From assembly GCA_963674895.2 (NCBI GenBank), contig CAXXCY010000003.1, forward strand, positions 744,001 through 808,000: a stretch of 64,000 nucleotides of DNA. Reading direction: 5' to 3'. The DNA is from CAXXOK01 sp963674895 (GTDB lineage: Bacteria > Bacillota > Clostridia > Christensenellales > Aristaeellaceae). The notes beneath the pieces are model-generated. The model had not been told where the DNA came from. It worked only from the letters and a program-made list of their open reading frames with translations, and made no database searches. Shown in pieces: positions 42,369-50,000 of the stretch. Position numbers and translations under genes: made by a program. Numbering within the stretch: the first letter of the stretch is position 1; every line of letters begins with the position of its first letter.

Positions 42369-43353
42369 GACCGGCAAGCACCTCCCGGTAGGCATTGCGC
42401 AGCGTGCGCTTGCTCGTCTGCAGCGTTTCCACCGTTTGTCCGGAATTCATCAGGATATACATCATGGCCGCCTGAGTCATGGTTGAATCCTTGCGGACAT
42501 AAACGTGAACCTCGTTATCAAACACATAGGTATCCAGGTCCGGCGCCGCGGTAACGATTGCCCTGGCAAGCGCCAGCGGCTCGCCGCTGGTCAGGATAAA
42601 CGCGCGCTGGTCCAACGCATGAAGAAGCGTTTCCATTTTTCCGCACTCCATGAACTGCCCGTTCATCAGGAAAGCCGCGTGGGTGCATGCTTCCTGCGCC
42701 ATATCGCAGTCGCCAGTCCCGATCAGCAGCGCGCCGCCGCGTTTCCTGATCAGTTCCGCAATCGTACGGATTCCCTTCGCCAACTGCGGTTTGAATTCCA
42801 GTTCCGCGACCGAGAAAACCACCAGAAGCGCTTTGCTCATCGCGGCAGAGAGCAGACAGACGACCGCGCGTTCTGCGGTGGTAAGATACTTCAGGGGAAC
42901 CAGCGTCATGTAATACAGTCCCGACGCAAGAAGCGTCTCCAGTATGGACGCCTGCCGCTTTCGATCCGGTATCTTGGTATGCGCGGTAACATACATCAGG
43001 TATTCCAGCGTATTCAGGTTTCCCGGTACCGTATCTCCGCCGGAGATATAGAACACATGGGACAGTATGCGCCGTTTCCGCCGCATCATTCCCCGTTCCA
43101 CAAGGGAACAGCGGCCGCTGCCGTAGGGGCGGACATTGGCGATAATCTGCATCAGCACTTCCAGCTCGAACGCCTCGTCGCCGATGATACCCCAGCATTC
43201 ACCGCGTTTGATATCCAAGGTAATTCCGTGAAGTACGGCTTCCTCACGCCCGTCCGGATACTGGTATGTTTCGCTGGAAGTAACATCCGAAGCCTGCACG
43301 ATATACGTTACAGGCTGCGGTTGTTTGGAATTGCCGTTCTTACTCATCTCCAT
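42358..43353 (-). CDS. Catalytically degenerate ABC-type ATPase-like protein
   Basis: 331 residues. The fold order matches an ABC transporter nucleotide-binding domain: AVLHGITLDIKRGECWGIIG, then GRCSLVERG, NTLEYLMYVTA and THAAFLMNGQFMECG. Every catalytic motif is altered. The P-loop reads GDEAFELEV (residues 58-66) in place of GxxGxGKST. The signature reads LTTAE (157-161) instead of LSGGQ. The Walker B position is LVVFSVAE without the Asp-Glu pair, and the H-loop is GTG. The frame is intact and in an operon, so it is not an ordinary pseudogene. It likely serves as a scaffold or regulator paired with the permease-like protein downstream. Ribosome site AGAGG is seven bases before the ATG. Confidence 0.8.
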   Translation of the reverse strand: MEMSKNGNSKQPQPVTYIVQASDVTSSETYQYPDGREEAVLHGITLDIKRGECWGIIGDEAFELEVLMQIIANVRPYGSGRCSLVERGMMRRKRRILSHVFYISGGDTVPGNLNTLEYLMYVTAHTKIPDRKRQASILETLLASGLYYMTLVPLKYLTTAERAVVCLLSAAMSKALLVVFSVAELEFKPQLAKGIRTIAELIRKRGGALLIGTGDCDMAQEACTHAAFLMNGQFMECGKMETLLHALDQRAFILTSGEPLALARAIVTAAPDLDTYVFDNEVHVYVRKDSTMTQAAMMYILMNSGQTVETLQTSKRTLRNAYREVLAGHVI

Positions 43354-43365
43354 ACAGCTGCCTCT

Positions 43366-43905
43366 TTATTTGCCAAACAGGCTGGCAAGTGAGAATTGCC
43401 AGACCATAACGCCGCGCACATCCGCCCGCTCCACCAGCCAGGGATCAAGCGAGTTGTCCGGGTTATCGCCTTTGGTTTGATAGCGTGTGACGCCGTCATC
43501 GCCGACAACCAGCTCGACGATGCGGTGTGTGACGGCAGAATTGCCGTGCGAATAGGTGACGATATCCCCCACCTTCAGCTGGTCGCCGTCTTTCAACTGA
43601 CGCACCAGAATGTTGGTTCCGATGGGAAGCGTCGGAACCATGCTGCCGGTTTCCACAGTATAGAGCTGATAGCCGAAAAGGCTCGGGGTTTCGTTATGGA
43701 GCTTCTGATACCAAACCTTGCCCAGCATCGAAAGCATTGCCAATATAATCAGAGCGTAAATAATACGGTGGATCAGGCGTTTGCGTTTGCTTACAGGCTT
43801 TTTACCGTCGGCTTTTTCGGGTTTTGACTCCTTGCCTTCGAGGGTCTGCCTGAGAAGCGCTTCCGTTTCTTCCCGCGATGTATAAAAGTCATTTCCTGTT
43901 TGCAT
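43366..43905 (-). CDS. sipW: SipW-type signal peptidase I
   Basis: 179 residues from the ATG at 43905 (GAGGGATAGG upstream; the ATG at 43920 has no site). A charged cytoplasmic N-terminus precedes one membrane helix (about 46-64). The protease boxes are YTVETGSMVPTLPIGT with Ser88, KVGDIVTYS, AVTHRIVEL with His127, and YQTKGDNPDNSLD. The Ser/His pair in place of Ser/Lys marks the SipW (ER-type) class, which in Bacillus matures TasA and TapA. It heads the operon and the four camelysin-like proteins nearby are its obvious substrates. A short C-terminal region (VRGVMVWQFSLASLFGK) may form a further membrane-associated helix. Confidence 0.93.
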   Translation of the reverse strand: MQTGNDFYTSREETEALLRQTLEGKESKPEKADGKKPVSKRKRLIHRIIYALIILAMLSMLGKVWYQKLHNETPSLFGYQLYTVETGSMVPTLPIGTNILVRQLKDGDQLKVGDIVTYSHGNSAVTHRIVELVVGDDGVTRYQTKGDNPDNSLDPWLVERADVRGVMVWQFSLASLFGK

Positions 43906-43934
43906 CTGCCTATCCCTCATTGATGGTTTTACTT

Positions 43935-43963
43935 ATTGTATCATGCTCTTGGATTGAATACAA
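43935..43963 (-). promoter_or_regulatory. Promoter for sipW operon
   Basis: Minus strand: TTGTAT, a 17-base spacer and TACAAT, 29 bases before the sipW ATG. The remaining bases to 44145 hold no gene. Confidence 0.7.
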
Positions 43964-44145
43964 GAAAGCAATCAGGCCATGCGCCGATGTATCAACCGGT
44001 GGTATCGCATGCTGTTTTCCCAGGGACCATCACATAGCGGGCATGAGCTTAAGCGGACTCAAATTTATACCCAGCTTATGGAAATCGCCCTTGCAATATA
44101 TTCATCCGGGAGTGTTTTCCGTGCCAGTTTTCGCGAAATAGGTTT

Positions 44146-44985
44146 TCACTTCTTACTTTTCATTCTGTCAAAAATAGCATACCCGGCATTGGGAAGACCC
44201 ACACATCCCAATTTCGTTGTATTGGATGAACTGTTTTTACCATGCCAATCGGACCCACCGGTTATAAGCAGTCTATGCTCTTTCGCTATTGCTTCATATT
44301 TCAATGCTTCATCCGGAGTATGGCTGGGATGGTATACTTCCAAGCCCTCGACTCCAGCATGGATCAAATCCGTTACTATTTCATCATTGCCGATGCTTTT
44401 GGGATGTGCGATCACCGGAATGCCGCCGGACTTTTGAATAACCCGTATCGCATCGTAGGCAGTCATTTTTTCTGTTTCTATAAATCCGGAGCCCGTAGGC
44501 AGGAAAAAGGTATGAAACATCTCCCGAAGCGTCATTCCCTTGGCCTGGGTACCATCGTGTTCCATGGCATCCGCTACATGCACGCCGGAAAGTCGGGGCT
44601 GGTCGGGATGAAGATGTACAACTCGTTTCCAGTCGTAGGCTACAAGGCCCTTCGCCCTCAGGTTTTCAAAGTTGACCCTTGTATTCTCTGTTTTATCTTC
44701 TGAAATCTGCTGAATGAAGAGATTAAGCTCATGAGAAAATATATCAATATAGTAACCCAGCATATGTAGAAGCCTTCGATTTGCTATCGTCGATATTTCG
44801 ATAGCGGGTATCAAAGCGACCCTTTCCGTATGCTGGCCATTTACGACAGATATGACTCCACGAACCGAATCATGGTCGGCGATGGCGATCACTTTCACAT
44901 CGTTTTCTTCGGCCAACCGAAACAATTCCTCAGGCGTATCCGTACCGTCGGAATATGTTGAATGCAGATGCAGATCGGCGAACAT
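44146..44985 (-). CDS. PHP-domain phosphoesterase (TrpH/YciV-like)
   Basis: 279 residues. The PHP metal sites are in order: DLHLHSTYSDGTDTPEEL, IAIADHDSVRG, ALIPAIEIST, IPVIAHPKS, GLEVYHPSHT and LLITGGSDWHG. This matches the family that includes nucleoside 3-prime,5-prime-bisphosphate phosphatase (YciV/RnaM). It may also process short RNA ends. The ATG at 44985 has GGGGGA about ten bases upstream. It stands alone between sipW and the tRNA with its own promoter. Start and fold are certain; the substrate is not. Confidence 0.9.
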   Translation of the reverse strand: MFADLHLHSTYSDGTDTPEELFRLAEENDVKVIAIADHDSVRGVISVVNGQHTERVALIPAIEISTIANRRLLHMLGYYIDIFSHELNLFIQQISEDKTENTRVNFENLRAKGLVAYDWKRVVHLHPDQPRLSGVHVADAMEHDGTQAKGMTLREMFHTFFLPTGSGFIETEKMTAYDAIRVIQKSGGIPVIAHPKSIGNDEIVTDLIHAGVEGLEVYHPSHTPDEALKYEAIAKEHRLLITGGSDWHGKNSSSNTTKLGCVGLPNAGYAIFDRMKSKK

Positions 44986-45023
44986 AAAACTTGATTCCCC
45001 CTTGCAAACAACGTTCAGGAACT

Positions 45024-45052
45024 ATCATATGGAAAGAGGTTTATACTGTCAA
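45024..45052 (-). promoter_or_regulatory. Promoter for the PHP gene
   Basis: Minus strand: a perfect TTGACA, a 17-base spacer and TATGAT, about 39 bases before the ATG. Confidence 0.75.
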
Positions 45053-45170
45053 TCAGCAGATGGCATACATGGTGATCCTTATCCTGCATCGTAAAGCAAG
45101 CCATGGATGAAACTTGTGCAGGCAAAATGCCAGGCATTTGAAATATTAACAGCGAAAAAAAGATCCACCC

Positions 45171-45216
45171 ATAATAAAAGGAAAGCCCATTAATCCTTTA
45201 TGGACAAAGGGCTTCC
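45171..45216 (-). terminator. Terminator after tRNA-Val
   Basis: GGAAGCCC pairs with GGGCTTTCC (one extra T) around a loop with an inner CTTT/AAAG stem, followed by TTTTATT on the minus strand. Confidence 0.8.
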
Positions 45217-45219
45217 CTG

Positions 45220-45296
45220 TGGTGGGATTAAATGGGCTCGAACCATCGACCTCCACGATGTCAACGTGGCACTCTAACCAACTGAGCTATAATCCC
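45220..45296 (-). tRNA. tRNA-Val (anticodon GAC)
   Basis: Minus strand, 77 bases including an encoded CCA. The acceptor stem GGGATTA pairs with TAATCCC. The D-arm holds AGCTCAGTTGGTTAGAG. The anticodon arm is CCACG-TTGACAT-CGTGG with GAC at 34-36 (valine), and the T-arm has GGTTCGAGCC. All arms pair well and promoter and terminator flank it, so it is an independent single-gene unit. Confidence 0.96.
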
Positions 45297-45316
45297 ACAG
45301 GCTTTGCGGCCAAGAT

Positions 45317-45345
45317 ATCGTAGCATACTCTCCGTTTTTTTGCAA
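45317..45345 (-). promoter_or_regulatory. Promoter for tRNA-Val
   Basis: Minus strand: TTGCAA, a 17-base spacer and extended -10 TGCTACGAT, 20 bases before the mature tRNA end. Confidence 0.75.
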
Positions 45346-45404
45346 GCTTGGCACCGCAATTTTGCGGTTGTTAATTTAAGAATATCCAGAACTTGTCCGT
45401 ATGA

Positions 45405-45434
45405 TTGATATTGCCATCCGTTTGGGAATATAAT
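45405..45434 (+). promoter_or_regulatory. Promoter for sortase-phosphorylase operon
   Basis: TTGATA, an 18-base spacer and TATAAT, about 44 bases before the sortase ATG at 45478. Confidence 0.65.
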
Positions 45435-45477
45435 AGGATAAGATGATTTCTATCAAATGACAGGACGGGTGATACGG

Positions 45478-46521
45478 ATGGAGAGGAACCGGCGGACAGT
45501 AAAATATATCCAGCCTGCGTCCGCGGCCCCTGCTCAGGATACCCAAAAAGATCCAGCCGCCGCATCCGAGGCTTCACTGCCTCATAATAGACGTAACTCC
45601 TGTACCTATCAGGCGCAGGGTTTCCGCCCGGAAAGTAACAACGGACAGCAGCGAAAGCGGAAACCCGTCGTGCGGCAAAGAGTGCTTTACGGCGTGGTGT
45701 TGTTCGCACTGGTGGGCGTTTTTGTGTTCGCGTCGTATCAAGTGATTGCATACCTTGTGCAAACCCATCAGGCAAAACAGGAGGAACAGATGATTCAGGG
45801 GATGATCGCCGAGAGCCAAACATCCGCGCCGCCTGAAGAGACTGCCGCTCCCACTCCTGCGCCGACGGAGGACCGCTCCGAAAGTTCTGCTGTCATACCG
45901 AGCATACCGACAGCCAATCCTATATATTCGCGGCCGGCCAAACCTGAGATTCTGATCCAGTTTACCAACGCGTTGGCAATCAACCCCGATACCGTCGGGC
46001 AGCTGCAGATGGGCGAATCGATCAATACTTACGTGGTGCAGCGTGACAACTCTTATTATCTCCGGCGTTCCTTTACCAATGAATACAGCTTCTCGGGCGC
46101 GATCTTCCTGGACGTAACCTGCTCCATCTATCCAAAAAGCCGGAACCTGATTATTCACGGCCATAACATGCACAACGGCACGGCTTTTGGCAAACTCTCC
46201 AGATTTGACGAAATCGCGTATCTGAACAAATACCCGCACATCGAGTTTTCAACGCTTTATGAGTCCGCCATGTATACTCCCTTTGCGGTCGTCTATTATT
46301 CGGTCGATCCGGATTCCGAGATCTATCTGGATATCTACCGGATCAATTCGATGTCGGACCAGGAGTTTTTGCAGTTTGTCCGCAAGGTGCAATCGATGTC
46401 CGAATATAATATCCCGGTGCGAGTGGCGCAGTCGGACCGGATTTTGACGGTCACAACCTGCGCGACCGGGGATGCGGATATGCGCTTCGCTGTGTTTGCC
46501 GTGGAGAGCAAAGTGATGTAG
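45478..46521 (+). CDS. Class B sortase
   Basis: 347 residues from ATG 45478. A long basic N-terminus precedes one membrane helix (about 72-93) and a Pro/Glu-rich stalk (about 115-150). The catalytic domain has RNLIIHGHNMHNGTAFGKL with the catalytic His229, ILTVTTCATGDADMRF with Cys328 and Arg336. GHNM plus TTC..G....R is the class B form. Sortases attach secreted proteins with a sorting motif to peptidoglycan or polymerise pilins. No protein in this window has a recognisable sorting signal, so it has no obvious local substrate. The ribosome site is weak (GGACGGG); an ATG at 45457 lacks one. Eleven bases separate it from the phosphorylase gene. Confidence 0.9.
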   Translation: MERNRRTVKYIQPASAAPAQDTQKDPAAASEASLPHNRRNSCTYQAQGFRPESNNGQQRKRKPVVRQRVLYGVVLFALVGVFVFASYQVIAYLVQTHQAKQEEQMIQGMIAESQTSAPPEETAAPTPAPTEDRSESSAVIPSIPTANPIYSRPAKPEILIQFTNALAINPDTVGQLQMGESINTYVVQRDNSYYLRRSFTNEYSFSGAIFLDVTCSIYPKSRNLIIHGHNMHNGTAFGKLSRFDEIAYLNKYPHIEFSTLYESAMYTPFAVVYYSVDPDSEIYLDIYRINSMSDQEFLQFVRKVQSMSEYNIPVRVAQSDRILTVTTCATGDADMRFAVFAVESKVM

Positions 46522-46532
46522 GAGGGTTATTC

Positions 46533-48794
46533 ATGGCATTGGAAATCCATCCGTGGAAGCTGATCCAGACGCGCCTGGATTTGGATACGGTCCGTTTGAC
46601 CGAGAGCCTGCTTTCCGTCGCCAACGGCTATATGGGTATGCGCGGCAATTTTGAAGAGGATTTTTCCGGCGACACGCACCTGGGCACCTACATCGGCGGT
46701 GTATGGTTTCCCGATAAAACGCGAGTCGGCTGGTGGAAAAACGGGTATCCCGAATACTTCGGCAAGGTGATCAACGCGGTGCGGCTGAACGGCGTCCATG
46801 TGCGGATCGACGGAGAGACAATCGATCTGGCAAAAACGCCATGCGAAGCCTATGCTGCCGAGCTGGATATGCGAACGGGCATGGTGACCCGCGCGTTCAC
46901 CGTGCAAACCCAAAAAGGAAAGTCCAGGATTTCCGTACGGCGTTTTATATCCGCATCGCAAAAGGAGCTTACGGCGGTTTCGGTTGCCGTCACACCGGAC
47001 CATGAGGCCGAGATCGAATGCGGACCCTATCTGGACGGTCATGTGAAAAATCTCGACAGCCATACCGGAGAGACGTTCTGGGATCTCCTGGAAGAGGAAG
47101 AAACGGATAACGCGCTCGGGCTTCTCACGAAAACCAAGCCCAACCCGTTCGGTACGCCGCGGTTTGCCGTGGCCGCCGCCATGAGCGTATGGGCCGACGA
47201 GCTGGAGCTTGCGGACAAAACGATCAGCGAGGGGCTTGTGGAAGCGTGGTATGCGGGCACAGTGCCCGCCAATACGACCGCGTCGATTGAAAAATTCGTG
47301 CTTTGCTTCACGGACCGCGATCAGGATGAAAAACTGCTGCTGACGCTTGCGTTGAAAGCGGCGGAAAGGGCGCGCGAGATCGGCTTTGAAAGCGCGCTGG
47401 AGGCGCATTGCGGGGTTTGGAAGGCGCGCTGGGCAGCCTGCGACGTTGAGATCCACGGGGACCCGAAGGCCCAGCAGGGAATCCGATACAATATCTTTCA
47501 GTTGTTGAGCACCTATTCCGGCGACGACGCGCGGTTGAACATCGGGCCGAAGGGCTTTTCGGGCGAAAAGTACGGCGGTGCGACCTATTGGGACACGGAG
47601 GGGTTTTGCTTTCCGTTCTATATGGCGGTGGCCGGGGAGCACGTGGCCAAACAGCTGCTGCTGTACCGCTACATGCAGCTGGACGGCGCGGAGGTTAACG
47701 CGCGTTCGCTGGGGCTTGCGGGCGCGCTGTACCCGATGGTGACGTTTACGGGTGTGGAATGCCACAACGAATGGGAGATCACCTTTGAGGAAATCCACCG
47801 TAACGCCGCGATCGCCCACGCGATCTTTGATTACACGACCTACACGGGAGACGAAAGCTACCAACTGGCGGAGGGGCTGAGCGTGCTGTGCGGTATCGCG
47901 CGCTTTTACGCCGGGCGCACACATTTCAACACCCGCACGAAACGCTATATGATCCACGGCGTGACCGGGCCGAACGAATACGAGAATAACGTCAATAACA
48001 ACTGGTACACCAACCGCATGGCAGCCTGGTGCATCGAATATTTCTGTAACGTATACGAGCAGGCGGACTCGGAGCGTAGAAAAGAGCTTGGCCTTTCCCT
48101 CGGCGAGCTTTCCAAAATGCGTGAAATCGCAGAAAAACCATATCTTCCTGTTGACGAAGAAACGGGTGTTTTCGTACAGCACGACACGTTCATGGATAAG
48201 GACCTGATGCCCGCATCATCACTCCCGGAATCAGACCGCCCGCTCAACAAGCATTGGTCTTGGGACCGCATCCTGCGCTCCTGCTTTCTCAAGCAGGCGG
48301 ACGTTTTGCAGGGGCTGTATTTTCTCAATCATCTTTATGACTTGGATACCAAGAAGCGCAATTTCGATTTCTATGAGCCGATGACCGTACATGAATCAAG
48401 CCTGTCCCCCTGCGTGCACGCAATCCTGGCCGCGGAGCTCAAATACCACGAGAAGTCCGTGGAGATGTTTGAACGGACGGCAAGGCTCGATCTGGACAAT
48501 ATCAACCATGATACGGACGATGGGCTGCACATTACCTCGATGGCCGGCAGCTGGCTTTCCATCGTTCACGGGTTCGCGGGCATGCGCACCGTAGAGGGGT
48601 TGTCTTTCAGCCCGTTCCTGCCCTCCCGATGGGATGGGTACACGTTCCAGATTTTATACCGGGGCAGAAGGCTGCGCGCGGAAGTGAACAGGCGTGACGT
48701 GAAAATCATCCTGCTTGAGGGCGGGGCATTGGAGGTTACTTTGTATCAGCAGCCGTATCGGCTGAAAGACACGGTATCTGCCGCGCTACGGTAA
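46533..48794 (+). CDS. Glycoside hydrolase family 65 disaccharide phosphorylase (maltose phosphorylase type)
   Basis: 753 residues. GH65 landmarks: TRLDLDTVRLTESLLSVANGYMGMRGNFEE at the N-terminus, GYWDTE-like GATYWDTEGFCFPF, and the catalytic region YMIHGVTGPNEYENNVNNNWYTNRM, in which the Glu of GPNEYE is the general acid. SLSPCVHAILAAELKYHEKSVEMF and AGSWLSIVHGFAGMR follow. Such enzymes split maltose, trehalose, kojibiose or nigerose with phosphate to glucose 1-phosphate. Best fit is maltose phosphorylase; the family does not let the substrate be fixed by eye. No pgmB gene is next to it, unlike many loci. AGGAGG precedes the ATG. Its stop abuts the stop of the converging glycosyltransferase. 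Confidence 0.9.
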   Translation: MALEIHPWKLIQTRLDLDTVRLTESLLSVANGYMGMRGNFEEDFSGDTHLGTYIGGVWFPDKTRVGWWKNGYPEYFGKVINAVRLNGVHVRIDGETIDLAKTPCEAYAAELDMRTGMVTRAFTVQTQKGKSRISVRRFISASQKELTAVSVAVTPDHEAEIECGPYLDGHVKNLDSHTGETFWDLLEEEETDNALGLLTKTKPNPFGTPRFAVAAAMSVWADELELADKTISEGLVEAWYAGTVPANTTASIEKFVLCFTDRDQDEKLLLTLALKAAERAREIGFESALEAHCGVWKARWAACDVEIHGDPKAQQGIRYNIFQLLSTYSGDDARLNIGPKGFSGEKYGGATYWDTEGFCFPFYMAVAGEHVAKQLLLYRYMQLDGAEVNARSLGLAGALYPMVTFTGVECHNEWEITFEEIHRNAAIAHAIFDYTTYTGDESYQLAEGLSVLCGIARFYAGRTHFNTRTKRYMIHGVTGPNEYENNVNNNWYTNRMAAWCIEYFCNVYEQADSERRKELGLSLGELSKMREIAEKPYLPVDEETGVFVQHDTFMDKDLMPASSLPESDRPLNKHWSWDRILRSCFLKQADVLQGLYFLNHLYDLDTKKRNFDFYEPMTVHESSLSPCVHAILAAELKYHEKSVEMFERTARLDLDNINHDTDDGLHITSMAGSWLSIVHGFAGMRTVEGLSFSPFLPSRWDGYTFQILYRGRRLRAEVNRRDVKIILLEGGALEVTLYQQPYRLKDTVSAALR

Positions 48795-50000
48795 TCACAG
48801 TGACCGCAAAAGGTCCATCGCCTTCTTCCCCTGTTTTATATTGTTCTTTTCCGATAAAACGAATTCTCTGGCGCGGCGCCCGGTTTCGCCGCGCTCTTCC
48901 TGCGTGCGCGCCATCATGGCCCGTACCGCGGCGCGTATGCCCTGCGCGTTCTGCGGCTCGATATAGGTCAGAAAACCGTCATAATCATGGGGTATGCCGT
49001 CCAGCTTACAGCACAAGACGGGCTTGCCTGAACGCATGTATTCCAGTGTTTTCGACGGGAAGGAGTAGCGGGTATAGGCGCCTGCGTTCGTTCGCGGGTT
49101 AATCAGAAGCTCTGCCTTCGATTGCAGGTATATCGCCTGCGCCTGCGGTATGAAGCCGAAATAGCGGATATTATCATGCGTCTGCTGCGTTTTCCGGATT
49201 TCCGTTTCCATATCGCCCCTGCCGCACAGCCAAAGCTGAACGTCGTCCATCGTATCAAACGCGTCCAGCAGCTCTCCGATACCCAGTTCCCTATGGAGCG
49301 TTCCCGTATAGAGCACGGCCGGTCGGGTATCCTTTGGCAAATCGACCGTTTCCGGTACGACGGCAAGCTCCGCCGTCAGGCCTTCGATCACACAGCGCTT
49401 TTTGGAGACGGCGGAAAGCGGTTCCGCCATCTGCTCCGTCAGCAGAATCAGCCCGTCCATTTGACCGGCAAGTATCATGCTCTTTTCCCCCATCCGGCGT
49501 TCGACCGCCCGCAGCAGCCCGCCGCGCCCTGACGCAAGTCCCAGCCCTCCCGGCAGGTCGGTTACGATCACGCAGGCTTTCAGATCAGGAACTTTCTTTT
49601 TCGCGGCGGCGACTGCCCGCAGGTACGGAAGATACAGGGAGTAGATCAGCACCGTTCGGTTCTGTGCGGATTGTGCCGCCCATCGCTCGATCCACCGCAC
49701 GGCGGCTCGTTCCCGCTGCCTTTGCTTGCAAACGGGAAGGTTCAAGCTCCCGATCTCCGTGAAACGGTCCCCGATGGTTTTCTGCTTTAAGAATATCTTC
49801 CGGTACTGCTTTGGATAGATTCCCACGGGCAACGAATTGAGGATGGAAAGCGATTCCCCGTCCGCCATATTGCTTCTGATTCCGCCGATCATCGCCCACT
49901 GGAAACCGCTTGCCTGGTTTTGCATGCCGGTGTTTGAAAGCGCGGCCGCCTCCCGAACCGAATCGGGATGGTAGAGCAGCGATAAAAACAGGATATTCAA
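48795..50000 (-). CDS. Glycosyltransferase, GT-B type, divergent
   Basis: 401 residues. The C-terminal half has the GT4-like pattern AVLYTGTLHRELGIGELLDAFD, DVQLWLCGRGDMETEIRK, YFGFIPQAQAIYLQSKAELLINPR and YSFPSKTLEYMRSGKPVLCCKL, the last including the Glu of the EX7E region. The N-terminal half is divergent. The start is TTG 50000 (TTGA overlap with the TGA of the gene before it and AGAGG seven bases upstream), better than GTG 50006. It is the last of three tandem glycosyltransferases and probably adds a sugar to an extracellular polysaccharide or cell-surface glycan. The acceptor and sugar are unknown. Confidence 0.85.
   Translation of the reverse strand: MNILFLSLLYHPDSVREAAALSNTGMQNQASGFQWAMIGGIRSNMADGESLSILNSLPVGIYPKQYRKIFLKQKTIGDRFTEIGSLNLPVCKQRQRERAAVRWIERWAAQSAQNRTVLIYSLYLPYLRAVAAAKKKVPDLKACVIVTDLPGGLGLASGRGGLLRAVERRMGEKSMILAGQMDGLILLTEQMAEPLSAVSKKRCVIEGLTAELAVVPETVDLPKDTRPAVLYTGTLHRELGIGELLDAFDTMDDVQLWLCGRGDMETEIRKTQQTHDNIRYFGFIPQAQAIYLQSKAELLINPRTNAGAYTRYSFPSKTLEYMRSGKPVLCCKLDGIPHDYDGFLTYIEPQNAQGIRAAVRAMMARTQEERGETGRRAREFVLSEKNNIKQGKKAMDLLRSL

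Noticed and set aside
45125..45139. AAATGCC-A-GGCATTT palindrome as an operator
   Set aside because: It is too far (about 75 bases) upstream of the PHP promoter to judge and has no second copy; left as a coincidence.
46527..48182. 551-codon minus-strand frame opposite the GH65 gene
   Set aside because: Arg/His-rich shadow translation; the plus frame holds all GH65 motifs.
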